This document shows positions 1 to 8,868 of a stretch of 63,617 nucleotides of DNA, piece after piece. Position 1 is the stretch's first letter. Every line of letters starts with the position of its first letter. A program made the translations under genes and the position numbers. The stretch comes from Chloroflexota bacterium (GTDB lineage: Bacteria; Chloroflexota; Anaerolineae; Anaerolineales; Villigracilaceae). The notes under the pieces were generated by a model. That model searched no databases. It saw only the letters and a list, made by a program, of their open reading frames with translations, and had not been told where the DNA came from. The stretch covers positions 1 through 63,617 of the forward strand of contig JAAENC010000018.1 in NCBI GenBank assembly GCA_024224815.1. The letters run 5' to 3'.

Positions 1-1
1 C

Positions 2-259
2 TTTTACCTCCAAATCTACCCCTATATTGTCTGGCTAATCGTCCCCACAATATTTTTCGCCCTCTTCAGAAAACCATCCATCCTTTGGGTCGCTTTCTTT
101 GTTATCACTTTAACGCGCACTTTTATGCCCATTATTATGGGTGCGGCACTTTGGCGCCTTATCTTAGCGGGGCTTATTCCTTTGCAAATTTCAGCAGTTA
201 GCTTCTACACTACATTCCTTCAAGGCTTTCAAAAATCAGAAGAAACTAAAGCTTTATAA
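2..259 (+). CDS. C-terminal end of an integral membrane protein (5' end outside window)
   Basis: Frame 2 is open from the window edge to a TAA at 257-259, giving about 85 residues with no start codon in the window. The visible part is very hydrophobic, with roughly three membrane-spanning stretches (for example around IVPTIFFALF and ILWVAFFVITL) and a short polar tail ending QKSEETKAL. The stop codon overlaps the end of the convergent HAD gene by about 14 bases. The family cannot be named from this fragment; it could be a transporter or a lipid-modifying membrane enzyme. Confidence 0.55.
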   Translation, partial: FYLQIYPYIVWLIVPTIFFALFRKPSILWVAFFVITLTRTFMPIIMGAALWRLILAGLIPLQISAVSFYTTFLQGFQKSEETKAL

Positions 260-896
260 GATCCCAAGAAAAGTCTAGCAGAGAATTCAGTTTCAAATGC
301 TCCCCTGAGAAATCTAATTGCACAGTAACCGGATTAGGCACTGCGACGGCAGAAATTTTAGCAGCGTTAGCAGCTTTCACCCCGTTGGGGGAATCTTCAA
401 AGATGATGACTTGGTCCGCGCTTAATTTTAGCTTGCTGAGGGCTAGTAAAAATAGTTCTGGTGAGGGCTTGGTGCGCGTTACATCATCGGCGCAGACAAT
501 ATGCTCGAATCTGTCAAAAATGCCGAGGCGTTTGAGATGGGTATCCACCCATTCGTGAGGAGAGCTGGATGCTACAGCCAGTTTAATGCCACGATTTTTG
601 GCTTCATCGAGAAGTTCGAGAGCGCCGGGCAAGATGGGGTTAAGAGCGATACGTGCATCCGCTTCCTTGCGCCACCTATCCATGATTTTTTTGCGGGGAA
701 TGTCGATACCAGAAAGTTGCTCTATATCAGAAACAGGATCAAATTCCGTTGCGCCGCTCCCGCCAATGATCTGCCCCCATTTCTCAATAGAGAGTTCCAC
801 ATCATATTCGGCATAGATTTCCTGGAGAACGTCAAATTCGGGGGTCTCAGTATCGAGGATAAGACCGTCAAAGTCAAAGATAAAGGCTTTTAACAT
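246..896 (-). CDS. HAD-superfamily hydrolase (beta-phosphoglucomutase-like)
   Basis: A 216-residue protein with all four HAD motifs. Motif I is DFDGLILDTE near the N-terminus (nucleophile Asp and the second Asp), motif II is the SSS stretch after LAVAS, motif III is the Lys in TRTKPSPE, and motif IV is EDSPNG. The helical cap between motifs I and II is typical of subfamily I enzymes such as beta-phosphoglucomutase and small sugar-phosphate phosphatases. The cytosolic substrate cannot be told from sequence. The gene follows the nuo operon on the same strand but is separated from it by a strong hairpin, so it probably has its own transcript. Confidence 0.85.
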   Translation of the reverse strand: MLKAFIFDFDGLILDTETPEFDVLQEIYAEYDVELSIEKWGQIIGGSGATEFDPVSDIEQLSGIDIPRKKIMDRWRKEADARIALNPILPGALELLDEAKNRGIKLAVASSSPHEWVDTHLKRLGIFDRFEHIVCADDVTRTKPSPELFLLALSKLKLSADQVIIFEDSPNGVKAANAAKISAVAVPNPVTVQLDFSGEHLKLNSLLDFSWDLIKL

Positions 897-913
897 AATC
901 TCTCCATAAAAAA

Positions 914-943
914 AGTGGGGCGCACTTTAAGGTGCGCCCCACT
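914..943 (-). terminator. Rho-independent terminator of the nuo operon
   Basis: A perfect 12-bp inverted repeat (914-925 with 932-943, arms rich in G/C, six-base loop) lies just beyond the nuoN stop codon. Read on the minus strand it is followed by a run of T (complement of the A run at about 908-914). It sits between nuoN and the HAD gene and should end the long complex I transcript. Confidence 0.85.
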
Positions 944-967
944 CTCTAAGTAAGTCAGATTTTTTTT

Positions 968-2449
968 CTAGAAAAGTTTCATTACCGCTTCTGAAGCCCA
1001 TTTGAAAAGACTCGCGGGGATGAAACTAAAAATGACCGTGGCGACTGCCATCGTGCCCCAAGTGAAATTAAGCCAAGATTCGGAGGTCGTTTTGGGCTCG
1101 CCATCTTTCATGTACATGATCACGATCACACGCAGGTAGTAGAAAGCGGAGATCAGCGAAGTAAGTACACCGATAATTGCCAGCCACATAAATCCACCTT
1201 CGACGACGACGCGGAAAAGGTAGATTTTACCGATCAAGCCCAATGTTGGGGGGATACCGGTGAGCGAGAGCATGAAGATGGTCATGGCGGCTGCCATTAG
1301 CGGATTAGACTTGCCAAGTCCAGCATAATCGTCCAATGCCAGCCCTTTGCCATCTTTCTCTTCAAGGGAGATAACAATAGCCCAAGAACCGAAGTTGGTC
1401 ACGGCGTAAGCGACAAGGTAGAAAATGGCGGCGGAAATAGCGTCGTTTGTCAACTCAGGATTACCAAAGGCGACAAATGCCATCAAAATATAACCGGCAT
1501 GTGCAATGCTGGAATAGGCCAACATTCTTTTGATATTTTTCTGCGAAATCGCAGCGACGTTACCGACGATCATCGTTAGTGCAGCCAGAACAGCAAGAAT
1601 GGGTGTAAGATCAGCAGCGATAGAGGGGAAAGCGGTGGAGAAAACACGCATGAGCGCAGCAAAACCGGCAATTTTTGCACCAGCGGCCATAAAAGCAGTT
1701 ACGGAAGTTGGTGCGCCCTGATAAACATCTGGGGTCCACATTTGGAAGGGGACGGCGGCAACTTTGAAGCCGAAACCGACCAAAATGAGTCCAGAGCCAG
1801 CTAACATCAGCGGCACATTTGCTGTTCCAGCGGAGGCTGCGGCTGCAACTCCGGCGATAGCTGTGGTTTGGGTTGCGCCAAAAACAAGAGCAATACCATA
1901 AACGACGAAACTACCGGAGAAAGCACCCAAGAGGAAGTATTTGATACCAGATTCTTCAGAAGAAGCGTTGGTATTGGCAAAAGCTGCAAGAACGTATAGA
2001 GGAATGGAAAGTAATTCAAGGGCGATGAAAACCACGATCAGATCAGCGGCTTGTGTCATTAACATCATGCCAACGATGCTGAATAAAATCAGTGAATAGT
2101 ATTCGCCGCGCTCAATGCCCATGCGTTTGAGATAGCCATAAGCAATGGATATACCCATCAACCCGGAGAAAAGCAAAAGAATGCTAACAAAGGTCGAGAA
2201 ACCATCGAGGACGACCATGCTAACAGTGATTTCAATACCATCAAGCTTAATTTCTCTGACAAAGCCAAGGATAGATTGTCCTGTCTGGGTCAAACTAATG
2301 CCAATGGTAAGGGCTAAACCTGTGGCGGCAAGAAGTGCTGTAATCCATTTCTTTTCTTTGGGGACAAATAAATCCACCAAAAGTAGAGCTAAAGCCCAAA
2401 CGGTCAGCACAATAACGGGTAAAAGTGTTTGAAAATCGGCTTGGTTCAT
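968..2449 (-). CDS. nuoN: NADH-quinone oxidoreductase subunit N
   Basis: A 493-residue antiporter-like membrane subunit of complex I, one of three Mrp-type proton-pumping modules. About 14 membrane helices can be read. The family signature includes the essential Glu in the helix region FIALELLSIPLYVL and Lys residues in helices such as YFLLGAFSGSF and FGFKVAAVPFQMWTPDVYQGAP. Length is normal. It is the last gene of the nuo operon, about 100 bases after nuoM, and is followed by a terminator. Confidence 0.97.
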   Translation of the reverse strand: MNQADFQTLLPVIVLTVWALALLLVDLFVPKEKKWITALLAATGLALTIGISLTQTGQSILGFVREIKLDGIEITVSMVVLDGFSTFVSILLLFSGLMGISIAYGYLKRMGIERGEYYSLILFSIVGMMLMTQAADLIVVFIALELLSIPLYVLAAFANTNASSEESGIKYFLLGAFSGSFVVYGIALVFGATQTTAIAGVAAAASAGTANVPLMLAGSGLILVGFGFKVAAVPFQMWTPDVYQGAPTSVTAFMAAGAKIAGFAALMRVFSTAFPSIAADLTPILAVLAALTMIVGNVAAISQKNIKRMLAYSSIAHAGYILMAFVAFGNPELTNDAISAAIFYLVAYAVTNFGSWAIVISLEEKDGKGLALDDYAGLGKSNPLMAAAMTIFMLSLTGIPPTLGLIGKIYLFRVVVEGGFMWLAIIGVLTSLISAFYYLRVIVIMYMKDGEPKTTSESWLNFTWGTMAVATVIFSFIPASLFKWASEAVMKLF

Positions 2450-2552
2450 ATATTATTCTCTTCTAAATAGTGAGAAAATCGTTCCGCTTTGATTTCGATA
2501 CGAATGACTTTAAAGCTGTCATTCTACTCAACCAGCGGCTACGCTATTTTTT

Positions 2553-4082
2553 CTAGTGCATCATTGCAGCTTGCAAGACTTTGACGAGATTGTCAACGGT
2601 CGGGGCGATCAGCGCAAAGAAAGGTTTCGGGTAAAGACCGATCCAGAAAATGAAGACCAAAAGCGGGACAATGGTGATGATCTCGCGAACGCTAAGGTCA
2701 CGAAGCGGGTGCCCTTTTGCTTTGAGGCTTTCGACAATTGAACCTTCCGGGCCAAGGAATATTTTCTGGTACATATAAAGCATGTAAATCGCAGCGAGGA
2801 TAACGCCGATAGCGGAAAGTCCAGCGTACCAGTAAGAGCCTAATACTTCACCGGGCATACCTGCGCCCCAAGCACCAAGCAAAATGGTAAATTCGCCGAC
2901 AAATCCGTTCAACCCGGGCAAGCCCATGGATGAGAGCGTGACGATGAGCATTACTGTCCCGTATACAGGCATGATTTTCCACAAACCGCCGTAGACTTCA
3001 AAGTCACGAGTATGGGTTTGTTCGTAGATCATACCGACCAAGAGAAATAATGCACCGGTGCTGAGACCGTGGTTGATCATCTGCAAAATGCCGCCTTGAA
3101 TACCCTGTGAATTAAGGGCAAAGAGACCGAGCATTACAAATCCAAGGTGACTGATGGATGAATAAGCAACCAGTTTTTTGATGTCTTTCTGGTAATAGGA
3201 AACAATTGCGCCGTAGATAATACCGATAACGGCGAGGGTCGCCATCATGGGCGCAAATTTGACCGCTGCTTCAGGGAAAAGGGGCAAATTGAAACGGACA
3301 AAACCGTAAGTACCCATTTTTAGCAAAACACCAGCAAGAATAACGGAGCCAGCGGTGGGTGCCTGAACATGAGCGTCGGGCAACCAGGAGTGGAGCGGCC
3401 ACATCGGGACTTTGATGGCGAAAGCAATCGCAAAAGCGAGGAAAAGCCAAGTTTGAATGCCAGCGGGAATACCGCCCAAAGCGATCAAATCAGGAACAGC
3501 AAATGTGCCCTGGTTAATCCCAAGCCACAAAATGGCAAGGAGCATCAGCAAAGAGCCAGCCATTGTGTAGAGGAAGAATTTGATGGAGGCGTAAATTCGT
3601 TGTGGCCCACCCCAAATACCGATCAGGAAATACATCGGGACGAGGGTGAATTCCCAGAAGACGTAGAAAAGGAATAAATCTTGCGCCATGAATACGCCGA
3701 GCATCCCGACTTCGAGCATGAGGAAGAAGATGTTGAAATCTTTCTCACGTTCTTCGATCGCCGACCAAGTTGAAAGGAGAGCGATCGGGGTCAGGAATGT
3801 GGTCAGGAGAATGAGCAAAATGCTTAATCCATCCACACCAATATAGTAGGAGATATTCCAATCTGCAACATTGATCCAGGGCAGGTTGGTCACCATCTGC
3901 AGGGCAGGGTTATTCGCGTCAAATTGCTGTAGCAAAACAAGCGAAATGCCAAAGGTTGCTAAAGCTGTCAGCAATGAAACCCAGCGGATGAGTACTTTAT
4001 TTTCTGCTTTAATAAAGAAGAGAATCAGCACACCTACCAGCGGAAAAAATGTGACTAGGTTGGGGAGAAGCGCAAAGTCCAT
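2553..4082 (-). CDS. nuoM: NADH-quinone oxidoreductase subunit M
   Basis: A 509-residue proton-pumping membrane subunit. The family signature VFWEFTLVPMYFLIG carries the conserved Glu of helix 5, and FAIKVPMWPLHSWLPDAHVQAPT carries the conserved Lys and the WLPDAH motif; a further Lys is in YYQKDIKKLVAYSSISHLG. Length matches the family. The gap to nuoL upstream is about 200 bases and holds a C/G-rich repeat, longer than the other gaps in this tightly packed operon. Confidence 0.97.
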   Translation of the reverse strand: MDFALLPNLVTFFPLVGVLILFFIKAENKVLIRWVSLLTALATFGISLVLLQQFDANNPALQMVTNLPWINVADWNISYYIGVDGLSILLILLTTFLTPIALLSTWSAIEEREKDFNIFFLMLEVGMLGVFMAQDLFLFYVFWEFTLVPMYFLIGIWGGPQRIYASIKFFLYTMAGSLLMLLAILWLGINQGTFAVPDLIALGGIPAGIQTWLFLAFAIAFAIKVPMWPLHSWLPDAHVQAPTAGSVILAGVLLKMGTYGFVRFNLPLFPEAAVKFAPMMATLAVIGIIYGAIVSYYQKDIKKLVAYSSISHLGFVMLGLFALNSQGIQGGILQMINHGLSTGALFLLVGMIYEQTHTRDFEVYGGLWKIMPVYGTVMLIVTLSSMGLPGLNGFVGEFTILLGAWGAGMPGEVLGSYWYAGLSAIGVILAAIYMLYMYQKIFLGPEGSIVESLKAKGHPLRDLSVREIITIVPLLVFIFWIGLYPKPFFALIAPTVDNLVKVLQAAMMH

Positions 4083-4198
4083 AATCGGTCCTCGTTATTT
4101 CTTGATTTTTAATTTCTATTTTTGATGAAGTACCGCGTCACACCTGTTTTGGGCTTGCTTGCCCAGTAAACAACGTTTCGGCGAGTAACTTCTTTTTG

Positions 4199-4280
4199 CC
4201 ATCCAGCCCCCCTCTTTATCTCCCCCCTCAGGGGGGAGAATTTATTCCTTCCCCCTCAGGGGGAAGGCCAGGATGGGGGT
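4199..4280. repeat. C/G-rich palindromic repeat between nuoL and nuoM
   Basis: This stretch has nested inverted repeats: an outer CCATCC...GGATGG pair and two inner C-run/G-run hairpins around CCCCCCTCAGGGGGG and CCCCCTCAGGGGG. Related C-run/G-run elements occur at 31037-31082, 33664-33700 and 42954-42997, so this is a dispersed family. It lies inside the nuo operon and would form strong RNA hairpins without a clear T run. Confidence 0.7.
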
Positions 4281-4281
4281 T

Positions 4282-6411
4282 TTATTTGAAAAGCAAATAG
4301 CCTAATATCGCCACTACGCCGAGTAAAACAGAGAGGGCGTAAGAGCGTACAAAACCATTTTGGAGACGGCTCAAGCCTTCGGATGAGCGTTTGGTCATTT
4401 CAGCCAATTTATCAGCGATGGCGTTGATGATGCCCATATCGATGGGTTCTGACAAGAATCGGGCTAAGCCTTTGAATCCAGCATAAATGACACTCTCGTG
4501 GAACCAGTCGTGCCAGAAGTTCCAGTCGAGGTTGATGGAGAGGAATTTTGCCAGTTTTACAAATGGGTCAATAATGACGGCTTTATAGCCTTCATCGACA
4601 AACCATTTATTTTCCATGCCCGTGAAAAGGAAACCAAGTGGTTTCTTAAGGGGGTCAGCTTGGCCTGCTTTGAGAGGATTCTTGCCATAGAGTAACCACG
4701 AGAAGAAAATTGCCAATAGAGCCAAGACAGTGGAAATTCCTGCAACGCCAAGATCAAGGGGCAATCCCTCAACATGACCGATTGTGTATTCAAGCCAATG
4801 CCCTAGATTGTGGAAACCTTCAAAGGGAAGATTGAGCGCGCCACCGAAAACGGCGAGAACGGCTAAGATCATCAAAGGAACGGTCATCACGGGGGGGCTT
4901 TCTTGGGCATGTTCGGCAACTTCTGTGCGTTCTTTACCAAAGAAGACCATCCAGATCTGACGTCCCATATAGAAAGCGGTCATAAAGGCAGCAATAGAGA
5001 GCAGTAGATAAACACCGGGAAAATGCTCTGCGTGAAGTTTTGCGTCAAGCAGAATTTCGTCTTTCGACCAGAAACCGGCAAAAGGAGGAAGTCCAGCAAG
5101 AGCTAATGTTCCAGCCATATAAAGCCAGAAAGTGACCGGCATTCGTTTACGGAGATTACCCATATTGCGCATATCGCCGGGATCGAAAACTTCTTCTTCG
5201 TGGTGTTCAACATGAGCGTGACCATCGCCGTGATCTTCGTCATGGTGGGCATGGGCGTGATGCCCGCGTTCCATACCGAGAATGATCGAACCAGCTGAAA
5301 GGAAGAGTAAAGCTTTGAAAAAAGCGTGTGTTGCAAGGTGGAAAATACCAGCAACATAAGCACCCATACCAACTGCCGCAACCATAAAACCAAGCTGGCT
5401 GATAGTGGAATATGCCAAAACTTTCTTAATATCGTATTGCCCAACAGCAATTGTGGCGGCAAAAAGTGCTGTCACCGCGCCGATCATCGCAACGATATAG
5501 GAAGCGCCATGTACTAAGGAATAAAGTGGTGCAGAGCGAACAACCAAATAAACACCAGCCGTAACCATTGTTGCAGCATGAATAAGCGCAGAAACAGGAG
5601 TCGGGCCAGCCATCGCATCCGGGAGCCAGACATAGAGCGGAACTTGAGCAGATTTACCAGTCACGCCGATGAGCATGAAAAGGGTAATTGCCGAAATTAC
5701 AACAGGGTCTGGGTGCGCAGAGGCTGCTTCAAAAACTTTATCAAATTGCAAGGAGCCAAAGTGCCAGAAAGTGGTGAAGATAGCAAGCAGGAAACCGAAA
5801 TCACCAACGCGGTTGGCGATAAAGGCTTTTTTACCAGCTTCGGCATTGGCTGTGCTTTTTTGGCCGAGGGTATCGAAGTCGTACCAGAAACCGATCAGCA
5901 GGAAAGAGCAAAGTCCCACACCTTCCCAGCCGACGAAGAGCATCAGATAGGAATCGCCGCTGACCAAAATCATCATCATTGCGATGAAGAGATTTAGGAA
6001 AACGAAGAAACGGCGGAAGCGTTTTATATCATCTTTGAAACGCACATCTTCGTGCATATAACCGATGGCGTAAATGTGAATGAGCGTACCAACGCCAGAG
6101 ACAACCAACATCATGACTGATGAAAGTGTGTCTACGCGGAATGTCCAATCCAGTTTGAGATCGCCGATATGTATCCACTCGGCAAAATGAACGGTTTGCA
6201 TATGTCCGTGCGTGGCAGATAATGAATAGGCCAGTAAGACGGCGACAACGAATGCCAAGCCAGAGGCCACGGACGCTACCGTTCCGACAGCTTTTTCGCT
6301 CATTTTTCCGCCGAAGATCATATTGATCAGCATTCCTGTTAAGGGGAGGAAAACGAGCAGAGGGACTAATCCAAAGAAATAGCCAGTATTTGCAGCTTCA
6401 GAAAAATTCAT
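4282..6411 (-). CDS. nuoL: NADH-quinone oxidoreductase subunit L (with His-rich insert)
   Basis: A 709-residue distal proton-pumping subunit. It has the family signature LFVGWEGVGLCSFLLIGFW and KSAQVPLYVWLPDAMAGPTPVSALIHAATM with the conserved Lys and His. The C-terminal part includes the long lateral helix region and a final membrane helix. Unusual is a charged, histidine-rich insertion at residues about 384-407 (10 His in 21 residues, mixed with Asp/Glu) in a loop between membrane helices, which helps make the protein longer than many homologues. It is 6 bases after nuoK. Confidence 0.97.
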   Translation of the reverse strand: MNFSEAANTGYFFGLVPLLVFLPLTGMLINMIFGGKMSEKAVGTVASVASGLAFVVAVLLAYSLSATHGHMQTVHFAEWIHIGDLKLDWTFRVDTLSSVMMLVVSGVGTLIHIYAIGYMHEDVRFKDDIKRFRRFFVFLNLFIAMMMILVSGDSYLMLFVGWEGVGLCSFLLIGFWYDFDTLGQKSTANAEAGKKAFIANRVGDFGFLLAIFTTFWHFGSLQFDKVFEAASAHPDPVVISAITLFMLIGVTGKSAQVPLYVWLPDAMAGPTPVSALIHAATMVTAGVYLVVRSAPLYSLVHGASYIVAMIGAVTALFAATIAVGQYDIKKVLAYSTISQLGFMVAAVGMGAYVAGIFHLATHAFFKALLFLSAGSIILGMERGHHAHAHHDEDHGDGHAHVEHHEEEVFDPGDMRNMGNLRKRMPVTFWLYMAGTLALAGLPPFAGFWSKDEILLDAKLHAEHFPGVYLLLSIAAFMTAFYMGRQIWMVFFGKERTEVAEHAQESPPVMTVPLMILAVLAVFGGALNLPFEGFHNLGHWLEYTIGHVEGLPLDLGVAGISTVLALLAIFFSWLLYGKNPLKAGQADPLKKPLGFLFTGMENKWFVDEGYKAVIIDPFVKLAKFLSINLDWNFWHDWFHESVIYAGFKGLARFLSEPIDMGIINAIADKLAEMTKRSSEGLSRLQNGFVRSYALSVLLGVVAILGYLLFK

Positions 6412-6417
6412 ATTGGC

Positions 6418-6726
6418 TTATCCTTTCAAGAGGTTGATCTGGTCAACATCGATGCTTTTTTTCGAGCGGAAGATAGCAACAATAAGGGCCAAACCAACCG
6501 CTACTTCTGCGGCGGCGACGGTCATAATAAAGAAGACAAAGATTTGCCCATCTAAACTATTGTTCACGCTGGAAAAGGCGACAAATGCGAGATTAGCAGC
6601 ATTTAGCATCAACTCGACCGACATAAAAATAACGAGGGCGTTACGACGTACGAGTACGCCCAATGCGCCGATAATAAAGAGGATTGCAGAAAGCCCGATG
6701 TAGTAGTTTACGGAAACACCTTCCAT
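6418..6726 (-). CDS. nuoK: NADH-quinone oxidoreductase subunit K
   Basis: A 102-residue, three-helix membrane subunit that forms part of the half-channel linking the quinone site to the pumping subunits. The conserved Glu is in [18 protein letters not shown] and a second in [17 protein letters not shown]. Length is exactly that expected. The start codon overlaps the stop of nuoJ by one base, showing translational coupling. The predicted start [17 protein letters not shown] has a short polar lead before helix 1. Confidence 0.97.
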   Translation of the reverse strand: MEGVSVNYYIGLSAILFIIGALGVLVRRNALVIFMSVELMLNAANLAFVAFSSVNNSLDGQIFVFFIMTVAAAEVAVGLALIVAIFRSKKSIDVDQINLLKG

Positions 6727-7244
6727 TAGCTTTGCCCTCCTTTCTTTCTATCTCCGGTCAATACGATAGCACCAACCATGGCAACCAAAAGCAAAATGGA
6801 TGTCACTTCGAAGGGAAGTAAATATTCACTAAAAAGTAATTCACCTATTGCCTGAGGGCTGCCAGTGCTTTCTACCGGGTTATTTGTAATAATGCCTGAG
6901 GCAGTTTGGGTAAAGATCAGGTAAGCGCCTTCAACCATCAAAACAAAAGCAAGGAAAACGGCTGTTGGTTTCTGCCAAGGGAGTACTGTCCGTTCCGGTA
7001 ATTTTTCTGAACCCAAAAGCATGATGACGAAAAGGAAAAGCACCATGATCGCGCCCGCATAAACGGTAACTTGGGTAATTGCGATAAAGGGCGCGCCTAA
7101 AAGCAGATAGAAAACAGCGACAGTTGTAAAATTAAGCACGAGGAATAAAGCCGAATATACAGCGTTACGGCTAAGCAACATGCCCACGGCCGTAGCAATG
7201 GCTACAGCAGCAAGAATTAGGAAGAGAATAAGATCAGTAGTCAT
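6726..7244 (-). CDS. nuoJ: NADH-quinone oxidoreductase subunit J
   Basis: A 172-residue membrane subunit with five hydrophobic helices. The family core [43 protein letters not shown] includes the region that forms the pi-bulge helix at the E-channel. The C-terminal helix ends in a polar tail GDRKKGGQS. It is 7 bases after nuoI and overlaps nuoK by one base. Confidence 0.96.
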   Translation of the reverse strand: MTTDLILFLILAAVAIATAVGMLLSRNAVYSALFLVLNFTTVAVFYLLLGAPFIAITQVTVYAGAIMVLFLFVIMLLGSEKLPERTVLPWQKPTAVFLAFVLMVEGAYLIFTQTASGIITNNPVESTGSPQAIGELLFSEYLLPFEVTSILLLVAMVGAIVLTGDRKKGGQS

Positions 7245-7251
7245 AAATCAC

Positions 7252-7758
7252 CTAATAATCCATCGGATCTTTCATCTCAGGAATAGAACGGTCAAAAGTA
7301 CCCGGCTCTGTTTTCTGCGGTGTAGTTTTTCCTTCAGAAGGTACAGGAACGATGAGCTTATCTTTGGGGAAAATTGCTTCAAAACGGCTGGTGAAATTTA
7401 CATCATATTCATGTTCTAAAACAATCGCTTCTGTAGGACAAGCATCTTCACAATAGCCACAGTAGATACAACGCAAGAAATTGATCTCGTAGGTACTTGC
7501 GTAGCGGTCTCCGGGAGAATAGCGTTCTTCATCGGTATTCTCTGAGGCTTCTACAAAGATCGCATCCGCGGGGCAGGCCGCTGCGCAAAGAGCGCAACCA
7601 ATGCACTTTTCTAAACCATTATCATAGCGTTTCAGTTCATGACGACCTTTATAGCGTGGGCGAACGGGTCGCTTCACTTCCGGATACTGAACCGTAACCG
7701 GTTTTGCTATCATCATCTTGAACGTGGTCTTTAGACCACGGAGCAACTCAACGAGCAT
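7252..7758 (-). CDS. nuoI: NADH-quinone oxidoreductase subunit I
   Basis: A 168-residue peripheral-arm ferredoxin-like subunit holding clusters N6a and N6b. Two complete 4Fe-4S motifs are visible, CIGCALCAAACP and CIYCGYCEDACP, each followed by a conserved acidic or Thr-Glu stretch. The N-terminal amphipathic segment LLRGLKTTFKMM would lie on the membrane. The C-terminal 50 residues are Pro- and Lys-rich and variable. It overlaps the end of nuoH by 11 bases. Confidence 0.97.
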   Translation of the reverse strand: MLVELLRGLKTTFKMMIAKPVTVQYPEVKRPVRPRYKGRHELKRYDNGLEKCIGCALCAAACPADAIFVEASENTDEERYSPGDRYASTYEINFLRCIYCGYCEDACPTEAIVLEHEYDVNFTSRFEAIFPKDKLIVPVPSEGKTTPQKTEPGTFDRSIPEMKDPMDY

Positions 7759-8857
7759 TTGCCTTCCTCCTTAGAGAAAGATTTATTGTATGAACTGCGA
7801 TCGCGCCAGCAACAATTGAAAGAATTGGCACCAACCACATCCACATATCACCATACAATTCAGCAAACAAGATACCTATTGCGGAAATAAATACCAAAGC
7901 CAATGAAAGTGGGAGCATAATCTTCCAGCCGAAATCCATGAGACGATCATAACGAATGCGCGGCCAGGAGGCGCGTACCCAGATCATCAAGAAAAGGATC
8001 AGGAAAATTTTGATAAACATATAAAGCGGGCCTAAGCCAGGCACTGCATCAACCCATGGACCACGAAAACCGCCGAAGAAGAGCGTTGCGATAATCGCAG
8101 AAATCGAAACCATCTTCGTATATTCAGCCATGAAGAAAAGCGCAAATTTCATCCCGGAATATTCCACGTTATAACCGGCAGAAAGTTCCTGCTCGGCTTC
8201 GGGCATATCAAAGGGGCCACGATTCAACTCTGCCAATGTCGCAAAAAAGAAAACAATTGCGCCAACAGGTTGGATAACGACAAACCAAAGATTTCGTTGA
8301 GCTTCAACGATCTCGCTCATGCGCATCGAATTTGCCAGCAAAATAACACCAACAAAAGAAAGGCCTAGCGCCAATTCGTAGCTGACCATTTGGGCTGTAG
8401 AGCGTAAGCCGCCCATCATGGCGTATTTATTATTGCTCGCCCAACCACCCAAAACCACACCGTAAACAGCGATAGAAGCTACAGACATAATGTAGAGAAC
8501 ACCTACGTTCACGTCTGCAATGCTCAACATAACTTCACGCCCACCAATATTCACGACACCGCCCCAGGGGACAGTGGCAGTGATTAAAATAGCCGGTACA
8601 ACGGTGATAATCGGAGCCAAGATAAAAACAAGTTTGTACGCTTTTCCGGGGATAAACTCTTCTTTAAAGATCAGTTTAACCGCATCGGCAACAGGCTGTA
8701 AAAGTCCCGCTGGTCCCGCACGATTCGGTCCCACACGAGATTGAATACGAGCCAATCCGCGTCGTTCATAATACGTTAGGTAGGCAAATCCCGTCAAAAG
8801 CACCAAAATCAAAATCAGTGCCTTGATGACCATTTCCCAAAACAAAGCAGAGTCCAT
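7748..8857 (-). CDS. nuoH: NADH-quinone oxidoreductase subunit H
   Basis: A 369-residue membrane subunit that forms the quinone-access chamber with NuoB and NuoD. Recognisable family blocks are [64 protein letters not shown] with its conserved acidic residues, and [20 protein letters not shown]. About eight to nine helices are predicted. It lies 11 bases after nuoG. Confidence 0.98.
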   Translation of the reverse strand: MDSALFWEMVIKALILILVLLTGFAYLTYYERRGLARIQSRVGPNRAGPAGLLQPVADAVKLIFKEEFIPGKAYKLVFILAPIITVVPAILITATVPWGGVVNIGGREVMLSIADVNVGVLYIMSVASIAVYGVVLGGWASNNKYAMMGGLRSTAQMVSYELALGLSFVGVILLANSMRMSEIVEAQRNLWFVVIQPVGAIVFFFATLAELNRGPFDMPEAEQELSAGYNVEYSGMKFALFFMAEYTKMVSISAIIATLFFGGFRGPWVDAVPGLGPLYMFIKIFLILFLMIWVRASWPRIRYDRLMDFGWKIMLPLSLALVFISAIGILFAELYGDMWMWLVPILSIVAGAIAVHTINLSLRRKANAR

Positions 8858-8868
8858 AGAAGGTCCTT

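Noticed and set aside
4083-4281. The nuoL-nuoM gap as an end of the operon
   Set aside because: The hairpins there lack a T run, no promoter is clear, and the gene order nuoA to nuoN continues unbroken.
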